Shown here in pieces: positions 35,046 through 47,200 of a DNA stretch of 64,000 bases. Both the position numbers and the translations under genes were made by a program. Source of the DNA: Nocardia wallacei (GTDB lineage: Bacteria > Actinomycetota > Actinomycetes > Mycobacteriales > Mycobacteriaceae). The first letter of the stretch is position 1. Each line of letters starts with the position of its first letter. The notes beneath the pieces are model-generated. The model saw only the letters and a list, made by a program, of their open reading frames with translations, was not told where the DNA came from and did not search any database. The stretch is from positions 4,154,001 through 4,218,000 of the forward strand of contig NZ_AP023396.1 in the NCBI RefSeq assembly GCF_014466955.1, given 5' to 3'.

Positions 35046-35711
35046 CTAGGCGGGTTTGACGGCGACGACGCAGCCCGTCCAGGGCTTGAAGAAGGTGAAT
35101 TCGACGTTCTCCGAACCCAGTTCACGCAGCGGCTCGATGTATCGGCGCGGGTCGATCGCCTGCATCACCGCCGCACGCCGACGGCCGTAGGCGGTGCGTT
35201 CCTGCGGGTGCAGGTCGGCGATCAGCAGCCGTCCGCCCGGGCGGACGACCCGATACAACTCGGCGACCGTGGGAATGCGCTCCTCCTCGGGCAGGTGGTG
35301 CATGGCGAATGTCGTCGCGACGACGTCGTAGGACCCGTCCGGCGCGTCGATGGATTGCGCGTAGCCGACCCGGAATTCGCAGTTCGGGATGCGGCGGCTC
35401 TTCTTCGCCGCGTACCGCACCATCGGCTCGGACGGGTCCAGACCGACCACCCGACCCTGTGGCCCGACGCGTTCGGCGAGCTGCCGGACCAGGAAACCCG
35501 GGCCCGCGCCCACGTCCAGGACCTGGTGACCGGCGGCCGCGCCGCTCTTGTCGACCAGGGCGCGGTCCAGCTTGCCGCGACCGCCGAAGAAGAACATCGT
35601 GATGATCGAGTTGTAGATCCGTACGTGGGTGACCAGTTCGCCCGCGTACTTGCGCGATGCCGGCGGGACGGCCGGTCTTTCCTGCGACGAACGCGTTTCG
35701 TTGGATGACAT
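35046..35711 (-). CDS. Class I SAM-dependent methyltransferase
   Basis: A protein of about 221 residues with motif I VLDVGAGPGFLVRQLAE, acidic loop GLDPSEP, VATTFAMHHLPEEER and RPGGRLLIADLHP, typical of UbiE/ubiquinone-type small-molecule methyltransferases. Start uncertain: ATG 35711 (SSNETRSS) or ATG 35738, neither with a strong ribosome site. It ends 15 nt from the convergent isomerase gene and is the last minus-strand gene downstream of the KS pair and PKSs, though a 130-nt gap separates it. Substrate unknown. Confidence 0.88.
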   Translation of the reverse strand: MSSNETRSSQERPAVPPASRKYAGELVTHVRIYNSIITMFFFGGRGKLDRALVDKSGAAAGHQVLDVGAGPGFLVRQLAERVGPQGRVVGLDPSEPMVRYAAKKSRRIPNCEFRVGYAQSIDAPDGSYDVVATTFAMHHLPEEERIPTVAELYRVVRPGGRLLIADLHPQERTAYGRRRAAVMQAIDPRRYIEPLRELGSENVEFTFFKPWTGCVVAVKPA

Positions 35712-35843
35712 AGAACAACGATAACCGATCGAGCGCATTCTCAGCGGTCCGGCGAGAAATATTCTCGGTCGATTTTGCGACCAGGCCGTCAGGGCTGAAT
35801 ACCGTTGCGGTGCAGCTGATTTCGGAAGACACAGGAATGCACG

Positions 35844-36773
35844 TCAACTGCCCGGGAACGCCCGCTCGAGTCGTGTCACAACAATGTTTCCCGCGCTCGA
35901 CGCCGCGACACACAACGACACCGGCGGGCCGTCCGTCAGACCGGCCGCCACCTGCACCATCGGCTCCAGACATCCGGACCGGGCCGCCACGATCCCCGCC
36001 CGCGGCCCCAGCGCCCGCCGCACCGCCCGGCCGACGCTCGAACTGTCGTCCACCACCGCGCGGACCGGCGCCGCGCCATCGCGCACGCCCAGCCGCGCGA
36101 GCAGCTCACCGGCGCGGCCGGGGTCGGCCTCGTCCGGCGGCAGGAAGCCCGAGGCCGACCCGCACCGCCCGTACCACCGCGCTCCCCTGGCCGCGGCGAG
36201 CCCGGCCGGTTCGACGACCAGCACCACCGATCCCTCTTCCGAGCGCGCGGCGCCCGGCTCGTCCGCGTCCAGCGCAGCCTCCGTGGCGCCCACCAGCATC
36301 CACCGCGCCGGTCCCGGCCGCAGCGACAGCGCACCGAGCTGCAGCGCCTCCACCCCGGCGACGTGCGGGCTGGTGAACGTGAGCGTGAAGGCGGTCAGCT
36401 CGTGTTCGATGGCGAGCTGACCGGCGACGAGATTGATCGAGAAGAAGGTCGCGGTCATCGGACTGAGTTCGTGCGCACCGGCTTCCACGATCGTCCGGTC
36501 CATCTCCGAATGCCACACCGATCCCGCGCTGTTGGTCCCGACGGCCGCCGAACGCAGCGCGGGCGCGCAATCGGGCGGGCCGCCCGCGTCCGCCACCGCC
36601 CGCCGCGCCGCGGCCAGCAGGTAGTGACACGCCGGTGGAAAGTACTTGTAGCCGCGTCGGCCGAGTTCACTGCGATAGTCGAACCATGGCCGGCCCGGCG
36701 CGCTGCCGCGCGGAACGACCACACCGATGCCGGTGACGACCGGTTCCTCCGGGGCGAGGACCGCGCCGGTCAT
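35844..36773 (-). CDS. KS-beta-like protein coupled to a ketosynthase
   Basis: A 309-residue degenerate KS-fold protein. ATG 36773 overlaps the stop of the upstream KS (ATGA). The N-terminus is KS-like (EPVVTGIGVVVPRGS), and FFSINLVAGQLAIEHEL precedes the nucleophile position, which reads TFTSPHVAGVEALQLG with no Cys. His motifs are absent as well. It is about 80 residues shorter than a normal KS. Strict coupling to the active KS implies a heterodimer comparable to KS/CLF pairs of type II systems. Confidence 0.82.
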   Translation of the reverse strand: MTGAVLAPEEPVVTGIGVVVPRGSAPGRPWFDYRSELGRRGYKYFPPACHYLLAAARRAVADAGGPPDCAPALRSAAVGTNSAGSVWHSEMDRTIVEAGAHELSPMTATFFSINLVAGQLAIEHELTAFTLTFTSPHVAGVEALQLGALSLRPGPARWMLVGATEAALDADEPGAARSEEGSVVLVVEPAGLAAARGARWYGRCGSASGFLPPDEADPGRAGELLARLGVRDGAAPVRAVVDDSSSVGRAVRRALGPRAGIVAARSGCLEPMVQVAAGLTDGPPVSLCVAASSAGNIVVTRLERAFPGS

Positions 36774-37948
36774 GCCGCCGCCAGCACGAGCGACACGTTG
36801 TTGCCGCCGAAGCCGTAGGCGTTCACCAGGATCGACGGCTGCCGCAGCCGCCGCGCCCGCCGCGGCAGCCACACCCGGCACTGCGGATCCTGTTGCCCGA
36901 TGGGCGGATTCGGCGGAACGGTACCGTGCTCGAGCATCATGGTCGCCGCCACGGCCGCGAAGGCGCCCGCCGCACCGCCGGTGTGCCCGGTGAGGCCCTT
37001 CAAGCTGTAGGTCGGCGTGGTGGGGGCGTGCGCGCCGAGCACCCGCTCCAGGGCGCGCGCCTCGATCGCGTCATTGAGGGTGGTGCCCGTGGCGTGCGGG
37101 ATGACACAGCCCAGCGCCGCCGCCGGGATGCGCGCCGCCGCCAGGGCCGCGCGCATCGCCCGCTCGATCCGCGTGCCGCCCGGTTCGGGTGCGTTGAGGT
37201 GGAAACCGTCACTGCTCCAGGCGCTTCCGGCGAGACGGGCGTAGCTCCGCGCGGCCGGACGGCGGGCGGCCCGCGCGGCGGATTCGACCACCAGCATCGC
37301 GGCGCCTTCGCCGAAGATGGTGCCCTGCCGGTCCGCGTCGAACGGCCGGCAGCGGACCGGGTCGACGGCGGCGAGCCGGTTGAAGCAGCCCATCGACGTC
37401 CGGTGATAGGTTTCCACCCCGCCCGCCACCACGACATCGGCCTGCCCGGATCGGATGAGCTCCGCGGCGAGGGACAGCGCGTATCCGCCTGCGGCACAGG
37501 CGTTGCTGACGCTGATATTGGGACCGCGCGCGGGCAGCCCGGCTCCGACGGCGGCGGCCACGGAAAACGTCGGCGCCCAGGAGTCGGTGTCCGGGAACCC
37601 CTCGGTCCGCCACCGCTCGTGCAGCCGCCAGTCACCGAAACCACTGCCCACCACCACGGCTCGCCGGTCCGGATCGGTCTCGGCCGCACCCGCGTCCTCG
37701 AGTGCCTGCTCGGCGGCGTCGATCGCCAGGCGCCCGGCGGCGCCGATCGGCAGCTCACCGACCGCGGCGGGTTCGGCGTCGATCGCCCGCTCCGGCACCG
37801 CGTACAGTTTGCGGTGCGGCATGCGCGCGTACTCGTCGGAGACCGCCACCGGCTCGCTGACCGCCGCCGCCATCGCCGCCCACAGCGCCTCGACGCCCCG
37901 GCCGAAGCACGAGACCGCGCCGAGTCCCGTGATCACGATGTCGTCCAT
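36770..37948 (-). CDS. Stand-alone ketosynthase (active), coupled to a KS-beta and to a modular PKS
   Basis: A 392-residue KS with Cys151 in SVSNACAAGGYALS, His in IPHATGTTLND and a second His in LKGLTGHTGGAAGAF, plus the C-terminal GFGGNN. ATG 37948 lies only 3 nt after the stop of the modular PKS gene, and its own stop overlaps the next start, so PKS, KS and KS-beta form a coupled translational unit. This tight link between a modular type I PKS and a type II-style pair is the best hint that both systems feed one product. Confidence 0.92.
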   Translation of the reverse strand: MDDIVITGLGAVSCFGRGVEALWAAMAAAVSEPVAVSDEYARMPHRKLYAVPERAIDAEPAAVGELPIGAAGRLAIDAAEQALEDAGAAETDPDRRAVVVGSGFGDWRLHERWRTEGFPDTDSWAPTFSVAAAVGAGLPARGPNISVSNACAAGGYALSLAAELIRSGQADVVVAGGVETYHRTSMGCFNRLAAVDPVRCRPFDADRQGTIFGEGAAMLVVESAARAARRPAARSYARLAGSAWSSDGFHLNAPEPGGTRIERAMRAALAAARIPAAALGCVIPHATGTTLNDAIEARALERVLGAHAPTTPTYSLKGLTGHTGGAAGAFAAVAATMMLEHGTVPPNPPIGQQDPQCRVWLPRRARRLRQPSILVNAYGFGGNNVSLVLAAA

Positions 37949-37951
37949 GCG

Positions 37952-40900
37952 CTACCCCGCCTCGTCGTCGCGTTCGGGTGCCAGGGCCAGCGCCACGAGA
38001 TCGGCAGTGCCCATGGTGTCGACGGCCGAGTACACGTCCGGGTCCGGCTCGGCGGGCGCGGGTGACTCGGTGCCCGGGGAGAACTGCGCCAGCACGTGCG
38101 CGGCGAGCGCGGCCGGAGTCGGATAGTCGAACAGCAGGGTCGGGGAAAGCCGCAGGCCCGTCGTGGAATTCAGGCGATTGCGCAGTTCCACGGCGCTGAG
38201 CGAGTCGAAGCCCATGTCCTTGAAGTTCTGGTCGCCGTCGACCGCGGCGGCACTGTGATGGCCGAGCACCAGCGCGATCTCGGTCCGCAGGATGTCGAGA
38301 ACCACGCGGACGTGGTTGCGGGACGGGGTCTCTCGCAGTCGCCGGGCCAGCCCGGCGACTGCCCGGCCCGGGTCGCGCGGAACCGTGGCGATCAGGTCGG
38401 ACAGCAACGGCGCCAGTTGCCCGTCCCGTGCGCGGGCACGGAGCGCGCCGGTGTCCAGCCGTGCCGCCACCACGCGATCGGGTCCCTGTTCGAGCGCGGC
38501 GTCGAGCAGGGCCAGCGCCTCGGCCGTGGACAGCGCCACCAGTCCGTCGCGCCGCATGCGCGCGGCGTCGACCGCGGCCAGCCGCCCGGCCATGCCACCG
38601 GCCTCGCCCCAGGGGCCCCAGGCGATGGACTGGCCCGGCAGGCCCCGCGAACGCCGCCACGCGGCCAGGCCGTCCAGGAAGGCGTTGGCGGCGGCGTAGC
38701 TGCCTTGACCGGCGCTGCCGAACACTCCGGCGACGGAGGAGAACAGCACGAAGGCCGACAGCGGCGCGGCGGCGGTCGCCTCGTGCAGCCGCCACGCGCC
38801 GTCGACCTTGGGTGCGAGTACCGCGGCGACCCGTTCCGGAGTCAGCGCGCCGACGACGCCGTCGTCGAGAATGCCCGCGGCGTGGACGATCCCGGTCAAC
38901 GGGTGCTCCGGCGGCACCGCGGCCACCACGTCACGGACCGCGATCGGGTCGGTCACGTCACAGGCCACCGCCTCGGCTACCGCACCCGCGTCGCGCAGGC
39001 GCGCCAGCAGTTCCGCGGCGCCCGGCGCGGCCGCGCCCCGCCGGCTGACCAGGATGAGACGCCGTGTCCCCCACCGTGATACCAGGTGCTGCGCGACCGC
39101 CGCGCCCAGATCCCCGGTCCCGCCGGTGATCAGGACGGTCCCCTCACACAGTGCGGCCGGGATCGTCAGCACGAGTTTGCCGACCTGCCGCGCGAGGCCG
39201 AAGAACCGGAATGCCTCGGGCGCGTCCCGGATATCCCAGCTGCGGGTGGGCAGCGCCCGCAGCGCACCGCTGTCGAACAGTCCGGCGAGTTCGGTGAGCA
39301 TCGCCCGCAACCGGTCCGGTCCGGCGTCGAACAGGTCGAAGGCCCGGTAGGTGACGCCGGGATATCGCTCGGCGACCGCATCGGCGTCGCGGATGTCGGT
39401 CTTGCCCATCTCCACGAACCGGCCGCCACGCGGCAGGAGCCGGAGCGAGGCGTCGACCAGCTCACCGGCCAGGCAGTCCAGGACGACGTCGAATCCCTCG
39501 CCGTGTGTCACCGCGGCGAACTTCTCCTCGAATTCGCCGGTGCGGGAGGAGGCGAGGTGCTCGTCGTCGAAGCCCATGTCGCGCAGGGCGTTCCATTTCG
39601 GCGGACTGGCGGTGGCGAAGACCTCCGCGCCCCGCCGCCGGGCCAGCTGGACGGCCGCGGCGCCCACGCCGCCGGTCGCGGCGTGAACGAGGACGCGGTC
39701 GCCGGGACCGAGTTCGGCCAGATCGGTGAGCGCGTATTCGGCGGTGAGGAATGCCACGCACACGCCGGCGGCCTCGGTGTCCGTCAGGCCCGCCGGGACG
39801 GGGACGAGCAGGCGGTGATCGGCCACGACACGCGGCCCGACGCCCTGTTCGACCAGACCCATCACCCGATCGCCGGGCGCGAGGCCGGTTACGCCCGGAC
39901 CGGTTTCCACCACGACTCCCGACACCTCCGAGCCGATCGGCGTCCCGGTATCGGGGTACATGCCCAGCGCGATCAGGACGTCGCGGAAGTTCAGCCCCGC
40001 GGCCCGGACCGCGAGCCGCACCTCGCCGGGACCGAGCGGCCGGGCCAGCTCCGGGAACGGTGTCGAGGCGAGCCCGTCCAGCGCGCCGCCACCGGTCGCC
40101 GCGAGACGCCAGGGCCCGGCCGACACCGGCGGAATTGCCAAGTGCCCGAAGTCCCGCACGGCTCGCAGCCGCGCCGCGTGCGGTACACCGTCGCGCACCA
40201 CCACCCGGGGTTCGCCGGCGCCGAGGATGCCCGCGACGTCGATCTCGCCCGGCGGCACGTCCGCGAGCACCATCCGGCCCGGGTCCTCGGATTGGGCCGA
40301 GGCCACCAGGCCCCAGGCGGCCGCACCCGCGGCATCGGTCACCCGGTCGCCCGCCGCTCCCGACGTGACGATCACCAGGGTCCCGGCAGCGAACCGCGGA
40401 TCGGACAACCAGCGCCGTACCACCTCCAGCACCCGGCCGACGAGCCGGTGGGCGGCCTGCGCGATCGCGGTCTCGGGCGCTGCCGAGCGGCAATCCAGTA
40501 CGACCGCCGGCGGTATCGCGGCCACGTCGTCGAGGTCCGACCAGTGGACCCAGCGCACCGGTGCCCGATCGACCGATTCGACCGGGATCCACTGTAAGGC
40601 GGTGAGCGGCAAGGGTGTCCGGCGGACAGCTTCCGGCGTCTCGGGCATCGGACGCAACCGGACCGCCCCCACGGACAGCACGGTGCGGCCCGATGCGTCG
40701 GCACCGTGCAGCGAGTACACATCGTCACCGCCGCGGTGCAGCCACACCCGCGCCACCGAGATCCCCCGCACCGGTACCGCCACGTCCTCCCACGCGAACG
40801 GCACCACCGGGGCCTCGCCCGGCTCCCGATCGAGCAGCAGGGCGTGCAGCACCGCGTCCAGCAACACCGGATGAAGTATGAAACCCGCTGCCTCGGTGGC

Positions 40901-43900
40901 GTTCTCACCGCTCAGCTCGGCCGTAGCGGCGTGGTCGGCCCCACCGGACCACGCGCGGCGCAGGGCCTGCGCGCGGGGGCCGTAGTGGTACCCGAGCTCG
41001 GCGAGCCGGTCGTAGGCCGCGTCCGTATCCAGCTCCGTCAGATCCGCAGGTGGCCACGGCGGTGCGGCGCCGGGCCGGGCGTCGGCCTCGGCGCGGAGTA
41101 CTCCTTCCGCGTGCCGGACCCACTCGCCGTCGACGGCGTCGGCGGCCGAATGGATGCGCACCGCGCGGTCGCCGGTGCCGTCCGGCGCCTGCACCACGAC
41201 CTGGATCCGGCGTGGCTCGTCTTCGCGGAAAGCCAGTGGCGCAAGCACTGTCAGCTCGCGGATGGCGGCGCACCCGGCCGCCGCGGCGGCGCACAACGCC
41301 AGTTCGACGAATCCGGTTCCCGGGAACAGGACCGCGTCGTGCACGCGGTGGTCGGCCAGCCACGGATGGGTGGCGGGTGATATCCGTCCGGTCAGCCGCA
41401 GTTCTCCCGGCTCCGGCCCGTCGAGGACCGCGCCCAGCAGCGGATGCTCCGGGCTGCGCAGCCCCAGGCCCGCCGGGTCGCCCCCGTCCGGCATCGGCAG
41501 CCAATACCGGCGATGCTGGAAGGCGTACGTGGGCAAGGGAACCCGCCTGGCGCCGGTACCCTCGAACAGCGCCGGCCAGTCGACCGCCTGCCCGGCCGCG
41601 AATACCCGCCCCACGCCCTCGAGGAGGGCGCGCGGCTCCGGCCGATCCTTACGCAGCGCCGCGACGATGGTGCCGATCTCCGGCGCCGACTCCGTGATCG
41701 CCGCGACCAGGCTCGCGTCCGGACTCACCGCCACGATCCTGGTGACGCCCCGATCCCGCAGCGCCGCAACACCATCGGCGAACCGGACCGTCTCGCGCGC
41801 GTGCCGCACCCAGTAGTCGGCCGTTCCGTAGCCGTCCGCGGCCACCGCGCCGGTGACGTTCGAGACGATCGGCAGGCGCGGCGCGCGCACCGTGAGATCG
41901 GCCGCCGCCCGGCGGAATTCGTCCAGCATCGGCTCCATCAGCTGCGAATGGAAGGCATGCGAGACGTCGAGCCGTGTCGTCCGCCGCCCTCGCGCGACGA
42001 GCCCCGCCGCCACATCGAGCACCCGTTCCTCGACACCCGAAAGCACCACCGACACCGGTGAATTGATCGCCGCGATGCCGACGCCGTCGGCCAGCAGCGG
42101 CGGCGCCGCGTCGGCCACGGCCGCCATGGACGCCAGCAGCAGCGCCACCTCGTCCGCGCTCGCCTGCACCGCGACCATCGCACCGCTGCCGGGCAGGTCG
42201 TCCATCAAGCGGGCGCGCGCCGCCACCAGCGCCGCCGCGTCCGCGAGCGACAGCACCCCCGCGACGTGCGCGGCCGCGATCTCCCCCACCGAATGGCCCA
42301 GCACCACGTCGGGGCGCACTCCCCAGCTCTCGAGCAGCCGGAACAGGGCGACCTCGACGGTGAACAGCCCGGTCTGCGCGTGCAGCGTCCGGGTGAGCGC
42401 CGCGGCGTCCGAGCCCCACGCGACATCGGCGACCGCACAGCCGGTATGCCGTTCGATCGCCGCCGACGCGGCATCCCACGCCGCGGCGAAGACCGGATAC
42501 GCCCGGTACAGCTCGCGGCCCATCCCCGGCCGCTGCGCTCCTTGACCACCGAACACGAACGCGGTCGCACCGGTGACGGCCGCCGCGGTCTCCCCTATCG
42601 CCGCCAGACCCGCCAGCAATTCACCCCGGTCGGACCCGAGCACGACCGCGCGATGGTCGAGGGCGGCGCGCCCGGCCAGCGACCGGCCGACCTCCACCGG
42701 CAGCGCGTCCGGGTGCGCGGACAACCAGGCCGACAGGCGTTCCACCTGCTGCGCGAGCGCCGGCCGGCTGCGCGCGGAGAGCGCCCACGCGATCACGGGC
42801 AGGGCGACCGGCTCCGGCTCCGGCTCGCGCGGCGGTGCCTGTTCGACGATCACGTGCGCGTTGGTGCCCGAGATGCCGAACGACGACACCGCCGCCCGGC
42901 GCGGGCGGCCCGTGTCCGGCCACGGCTGCGGTTCGGTCAGCACCGCGACATGACCGGTGTCCCACTCGACGTGCGGGCTGGGCCGGTCCACGTGCAGCGT
43001 GCGCGGCAGCACACCGTGCCGCATCGCCTGGACCATCTTGATCACCCCGGCCACACCCGCCGCGGCCTGAGTGTGGCCCAGATTCGATTTGATCGACCCC
43101 AGCCACAGCGGCGGTCCCGACCGGTCGCGCTGCCCGTAGGTCGCCAGCACGGCCTGGGCCTCGATCGGGTCGCCGAGGGTGGTGCCGGTGCCGTGCGCCT
43201 CCACGGCGTCCACGTCGGTCACCGTGAGACCGGCGTTCGCGAGCGCCGCGCGGATGACCCGCTGCTGCGCGGGACCGTTCGGGGCGGTCAGCCCGTTGCT
43301 GGCCCCGTCCTGGTTCACCGCCGAGCCCCGGAGCACGGCCAGCACCTCGTGGCCGTGCCGTTCGGCGTCCGAAAGCCGTTCCAGCACCAGCATTCCCACG
43401 CCCTCCGCCCAGCCGACGCCGTCGGCCGCCGCGGCGAAGGATTTGCACCGGCCGTCCGGCGAGACACCGCGCTGCCGGGAGAATTCCACGAACATCCACG
43501 GCGTGGCCATGACCGTCACCCCGCCCGCGAGCGCGAGCGCGGTCTCCCCCGCACGCAGCGACTGGACGGCCTGGTGCAGGGTGACCAGCGAGGAGGAGCA
43601 GCCGGTGTCCACCGTCACGGCCGGTCCCGCCAGGCCGAGGAAGTACGAGACGCGGCCGGATGCGACACTTCCGGCGCTGCCGGTCAGCAGGTAGCCCTCC
43701 GCGCCCGCCGCGGTCCGCGCGCCGCCGGAGAATCGGGAACCGTAGTCGCCGTGCATGATCCCGATGAAGGCCCCGGTATCGCTGTCCCGCAGCGACTTCG
43801 GGTCGATGCCCGCGGATTCCAGCGCCTCCCAGGTCACTTCGAGCAACAGCCGCTGCTGCGGATCGGTGGCCAGCGTCTCGCGCGGGGACATGCCGAACAG

Positions 43901-44227
43901 GCCCGCGTCGAATTCGCCAGCCCCGTAGAGGAACCCGCCCTGGCGCACCGTCGACCGGCCCACCGCGTCCGGATCCGGGTCGAACAGGTTGGCCAGGTCC
44001 CAGCCGCGGTCGGACGGGAAGTCCCCCACCGCGTCGCGGCCGTCGGCGACCAAGCGCCACAGGTCTTCCGGCGACCCGACATCCCCGGGATAGCGGCAGC
44101 CCATTCCGACGATGGCGATGGGCTCGGACCGGGCGGCCCGCAGCGCCGCGAGTTCGCTGTGCAGGCGCTCGTTGTCCTTCGCGGCGACGCGGAGCGCTTC
44201 GAGGAGCCGGTCTTGCGGCGCGGTCAT
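37952..44227 (-). CDS. Type I PKS, single fully reducing module KS-AT-DH-ER-KR-ACP
   Basis: 2091 residues. An N-terminal docking helix ([20 protein letters not shown]) precedes the KS at about 34-460, with DTGCSSS (Gly in place of the usual Ala before Cys). The AT at about 560-860 has GHSVGE and HAFHS, predicting malonyl-CoA. DH about 920-1080 ([19 protein letters not shown]). ER about 1430-1740 ([26 protein letters not shown]). KR about 1750-1930 ([19 protein letters not shown]-type). ACP about 2000-2065 (MGFDSL). The module should add two carbons fully reduced to methylene. No thioesterase, so the chain passes to another protein. A strong ggagggtg precedes ATG 44227. The docking helix fits downstream of the loading PKS, 36 nt upstream. 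Confidence 0.97.
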   Translation of the reverse strand: MTAPQDRLLEALRVAAKDNERLHSELAALRAARSEPIAIVGMGCRYPGDVGSPEDLWRLVADGRDAVGDFPSDRGWDLANLFDPDPDAVGRSTVRQGGFLYGAGEFDAGLFGMSPRETLATDPQQRLLLEVTWEALESAGIDPKSLRDSDTGAFIGIMHGDYGSRFSGGARTAAGAEGYLLTGSAGSVASGRVSYFLGLAGPAVTVDTGCSSSLVTLHQAVQSLRAGETALALAGGVTVMATPWMFVEFSRQRGVSPDGRCKSFAAAADGVGWAEGVGMLVLERLSDAERHGHEVLAVLRGSAVNQDGASNGLTAPNGPAQQRVIRAALANAGLTVTDVDAVEAHGTGTTLGDPIEAQAVLATYGQRDRSGPPLWLGSIKSNLGHTQAAAGVAGVIKMVQAMRHGVLPRTLHVDRPSPHVEWDTGHVAVLTEPQPWPDTGRPRRAAVSSFGISGTNAHVIVEQAPPREPEPEPVALPVIAWALSARSRPALAQQVERLSAWLSAHPDALPVEVGRSLAGRAALDHRAVVLGSDRGELLAGLAAIGETAAAVTGATAFVFGGQGAQRPGMGRELYRAYPVFAAAWDAASAAIERHTGCAVADVAWGSDAAALTRTLHAQTGLFTVEVALFRLLESWGVRPDVVLGHSVGEIAAAHVAGVLSLADAAALVAARARLMDDLPGSGAMVAVQASADEVALLLASMAAVADAAPPLLADGVGIAAINSPVSVVLSGVEERVLDVAAGLVARGRRTTRLDVSHAFHSQLMEPMLDEFRRAAADLTVRAPRLPIVSNVTGAVAADGYGTADYWVRHARETVRFADGVAALRDRGVTRIVAVSPDASLVAAITESAPEIGTIVAALRKDRPEPRALLEGVGRVFAAGQAVDWPALFEGTGARRVPLPTYAFQHRRYWLPMPDGGDPAGLGLRSPEHPLLGAVLDGPEPGELRLTGRISPATHPWLADHRVHDAVLFPGTGFVELALCAAAAAGCAAIRELTVLAPLAFREDEPRRIQVVVQAPDGTGDRAVRIHSAADAVDGEWVRHAEGVLRAEADARPGAAPPWPPADLTELDTDAAYDRLAELGYHYGPRAQALRRAWSGGADHAATAELSGENATEAAGFILHPVLLDAVLHALLLDREPGEAPVVPFAWEDVAVPVRGISVARVWLHRGGDDVYSLHGADASGRTVLSVGAVRLRPMPETPEAVRRTPLPLTALQWIPVESVDRAPVRWVHWSDLDDVAAIPPAVVLDCRSAAPETAIAQAAHRLVGRVLEVVRRWLSDPRFAAGTLVIVTSGAAGDRVTDAAGAAAWGLVASAQSEDPGRMVLADVPPGEIDVAGILGAGEPRVVVRDGVPHAARLRAVRDFGHLAIPPVSAGPWRLAATGGGALDGLASTPFPELARPLGPGEVRLAVRAAGLNFRDVLIALGMYPDTGTPIGSEVSGVVVETGPGVTGLAPGDRVMGLVEQGVGPRVVADHRLLVPVPAGLTDTEAAGVCVAFLTAEYALTDLAELGPGDRVLVHAATGGVGAAAVQLARRRGAEVFATASPPKWNALRDMGFDDEHLASSRTGEFEEKFAAVTHGEGFDVVLDCLAGELVDASLRLLPRGGRFVEMGKTDIRDADAVAERYPGVTYRAFDLFDAGPDRLRAMLTELAGLFDSGALRALPTRSWDIRDAPEAFRFFGLARQVGKLVLTIPAALCEGTVLITGGTGDLGAAVAQHLVSRWGTRRLILVSRRGAAAPGAAELLARLRDAGAVAEAVACDVTDPIAVRDVVAAVPPEHPLTGIVHAAGILDDGVVGALTPERVAAVLAPKVDGAWRLHEATAAAPLSAFVLFSSVAGVFGSAGQGSYAAANAFLDGLAAWRRSRGLPGQSIAWGPWGEAGGMAGRLAAVDAARMRRDGLVALSTAEALALLDAALEQGPDRVVAARLDTGALRARARDGQLAPLLSDLIATVPRDPGRAVAGLARRLRETPSRNHVRVVLDILRTEIALVLGHHSAAAVDGDQNFKDMGFDSLSAVELRNRLNSTTGLRLSPTLLFDYPTPAALAAHVLAQFSPGTESPAPAEPDPDVYSAVDTMGTADLVALALAPERDDEAG

Positions 44228-44263
44228 GGTGACACCCTCCGTCGATGGGTCGAGTGCGCGCGG

Positions 44264-47200
44264 TCAGGAACCGCTGTCGGACTGCAGGATGTGGCGGATG
44301 AGCGCCTCCTGATCCATCTCGTCGATCCGGACGGCGCCGCGCTGCGCCACCGCCTGCCGCTGCTCGGCTGCCAGACCCACGAGCGTGTCGAGAATGCCCG
44401 CGGCCCGGAACCGCTCGATCGGCACCGACCGCAACGCCCGGCGCAGGGCGTCGTCGTCGACCACCGGCTCCGAGCGGGCGGGGGTGCTCGGGCCGAGTTG
44501 CTCGGCCAGATGCGCGGCCAGCGCGCTCGGTGTCGGGTAGTCGAAGACGGCGGTGGTCGAAAGGCGCAGGCCGGTCACGTTCTTGATGCGGTTGCGCACT
44601 TCCACCGCGCTCAGCGAGTCGAACCCCATCTCCTCGAATTTCTGGCCGGGATCGATCGCGCCGGATCCGCTGTGGCCCAGCACGATCGCGATCTCGGCCC
44701 GGACCGCGTCGAGCACCAGGCGCTGCCGCTCGGGTTCGGGGGTGCGCCGCAGACGCTGTGCGAGTTCGCCACCGGAGCGGACCGGTGCGCGCGCGGGCAC
44801 CAGCCCGCCGAGTATCGGCGGGAGCTGCCCGGCGTGTGCCTGCGCGCGCAGGACGGCCGGGTCGAAGGGGGCGGCCAGCACGGCCGCGGCGCCGGTGCGC
44901 ACGGCGGCATCGAACATGGCCAGGCCTTCGGCGGTGGACATCGCCACCAGCCCGTCCCGCTCGACGCGGGCCAGATCGAGGTCGCCGAGCCGCTCGGTCA
45001 TGCCGCCGTCCTGCTGCCACAATCCCCACGCGATCGACTGCGCGGCCAGGCCCCGGGCGCGCCGCCATACGGCCAGGGCGTCGAGGAAGGTGTTGGCGGC
45101 GGCGTAGTTCGCCTGTCCCGGGCCGCCGAGCACACCGGCCTCCGACGAGAACAGCACGAACAGCCGCAGATCCAGGTCCCGCGTCGCCTCGTGCAGCCGC
45201 CAGGCGCCGACGGCCTTCGGCGCGAGCACCGCCTCCAGCTGTTGCGGCGACAACGCACCGACGAGACCGTTCGCCGCGACGCCCGCGGCGTGCACGATAC
45301 CGGCCAGCGGATGCTCGGGAGCGACTCTCGTGATCAGCTCGCGGACCGCGACCGGATCGGAGACGTCGCACGCGGCCACGTCCACCACCGCGCCGGTATC
45401 CTCCAGGCGCCGAACGAGTTCCGTCGCGCCCGGCGCCGCGGTTCCGCGCCGGCTCGCCAGCAGCAGTCGCCGCGCACCCCAGTGCTCGGCCAGGTGGCGG
45501 GCCAGCACCGCACCCAATCCGCCGGTGCCGCCGGTGATCAGCACCGTGCCGTCCCGCAGGTCCGGTGGCGGTGCGGTCGAGTCGCCGGGCAGGCGCGTCA
45601 CCCGCGGCACGTGGGCGGCCCCGTCACGCAGCAGGACCTGCGGTTCGCCGGGCGCGAGGACAGCCTCCACATCGATGTCGCCGGACGGCACGTCGGCCAG
45701 CACGATGCGGCCCGGATCCTCCGACTGCGCCGAGCGCACCAGTCCCCACACCGCCGCCGCGGCGAGGTCGCGCACGTTCTCGCCCACCGCGCCGCCGGTG
45801 GCGATCACGAGGGTGCTCGACGCGTACCGGTCCTCGGACAACCAGGCCCGCACCACGGCGAGCACGCCGGATACCTTCTCGCGCAAGGATTCCGGGACGT
45901 CCGCGGCGGGCTCGCCGGACCGGCAGTCCAGCAGCACCACGGGCGGAACCTGTGGCAGCCGCGCGACCTCGGGCCAGTGCGCCCACGGCCGAGCGGCCCG
46001 GCCGACGGCCGCCTCCGCGGGCACCCACCGCACTTCGGCCAGCCGGTCCCGGGCGTCCGCGGCGCCCAGTTGCTCCGCCGAGATCGGACGCCATCGCAAC
46101 GTGCCGACCGTCAGCACCACCCGGCCCGACTCGTCGGTGCCCACCAGCGAGACCGCGTCGGCTCCGGTGAATGTCATGCGCACGCGCACCGCGGGCACAC
46201 CCGGTTCGACGACCGAGACGTCCTCCCACCCGAACGGCAGCAGCACGTCGCCGGCGCCGCGGTCGGCCAGGAACGCGTGCAGCAGCGCGTGCAGGGCGGC
46301 GTCCAGCAGGGCCGGGTGTAGCGCGAAATCGGCTGCCTCACCGCGCATTTCGGCAGGCAGCGCGGCCTCTCCGAAGATCTCGCCGGAGCGCCGCCAGGCG
46401 CCGGTCAGCCCGCGGAACGACGGCCCGTACTCGAACCCCCACTCGGCCAGGCGGGCGTATCCGTCCGCTGTCTCGATCGGGTCGGCCGCGGCCGGGGGCC
46501 ATCGGCCCGACTCGCCCGGGTCGGGTGCCGCCGCGCGCTCCCGCGCGAGCACGCCCTGGGCGTGAGTGGTCCAGTTCTGCCCGTGCGCCGCCCGCGAATG
46601 CACCGAGATCGTCCGCTCGCCCGCCTCGTCCGGCGCACCGACCAGTACCTGCACCTGCCGCGGCGCGTCGTCCGGGAACACCAGTGGCACTTGCAGCGTC
46701 AGCTCCCGCACGGTCGCGCATCCGGCCTCCGCGGCGGCGCGCAGCGCCAATTCGAGGAATCCGGTGCCCGGCAGCAGCACGGTCGCACCGACCACATGGT
46801 CGCGCAGCCAACCGGGCGAGTCGGGCGCGAGCCGGCCGGTGAGCGTGAAGCCCGCCGAATCCGGGTGCGGCACCACCGCGCCCAGCATCGGATGGGCGGC
46901 AGCGTCCAGTCCGGCCGCGGCGGTGTCGCCCGGTCGGGCTCCGGCGTCGGCGAGCCAGTACCGGCCGGTGGCGAACGCGTAGGTGGGCAGCGGCACCCGT
47001 CGCGCTCCGGTGCCGTCGAAGACCGCCTTCCACCGGACGTCCGCACCGGCTTCGAACACCGTGCCCACGGCCGCGAGCACAGCCTCGGCCTCCGGCCGCT
47101 GCCGCCGCAGCGTGGGGACGGCGACGACATCCGGGCGCCGCACCGATTCCTGGACCGCCGCGGCCGAACCGGCGTCCGGCCCGAGCTCGAGGAACCTGGT

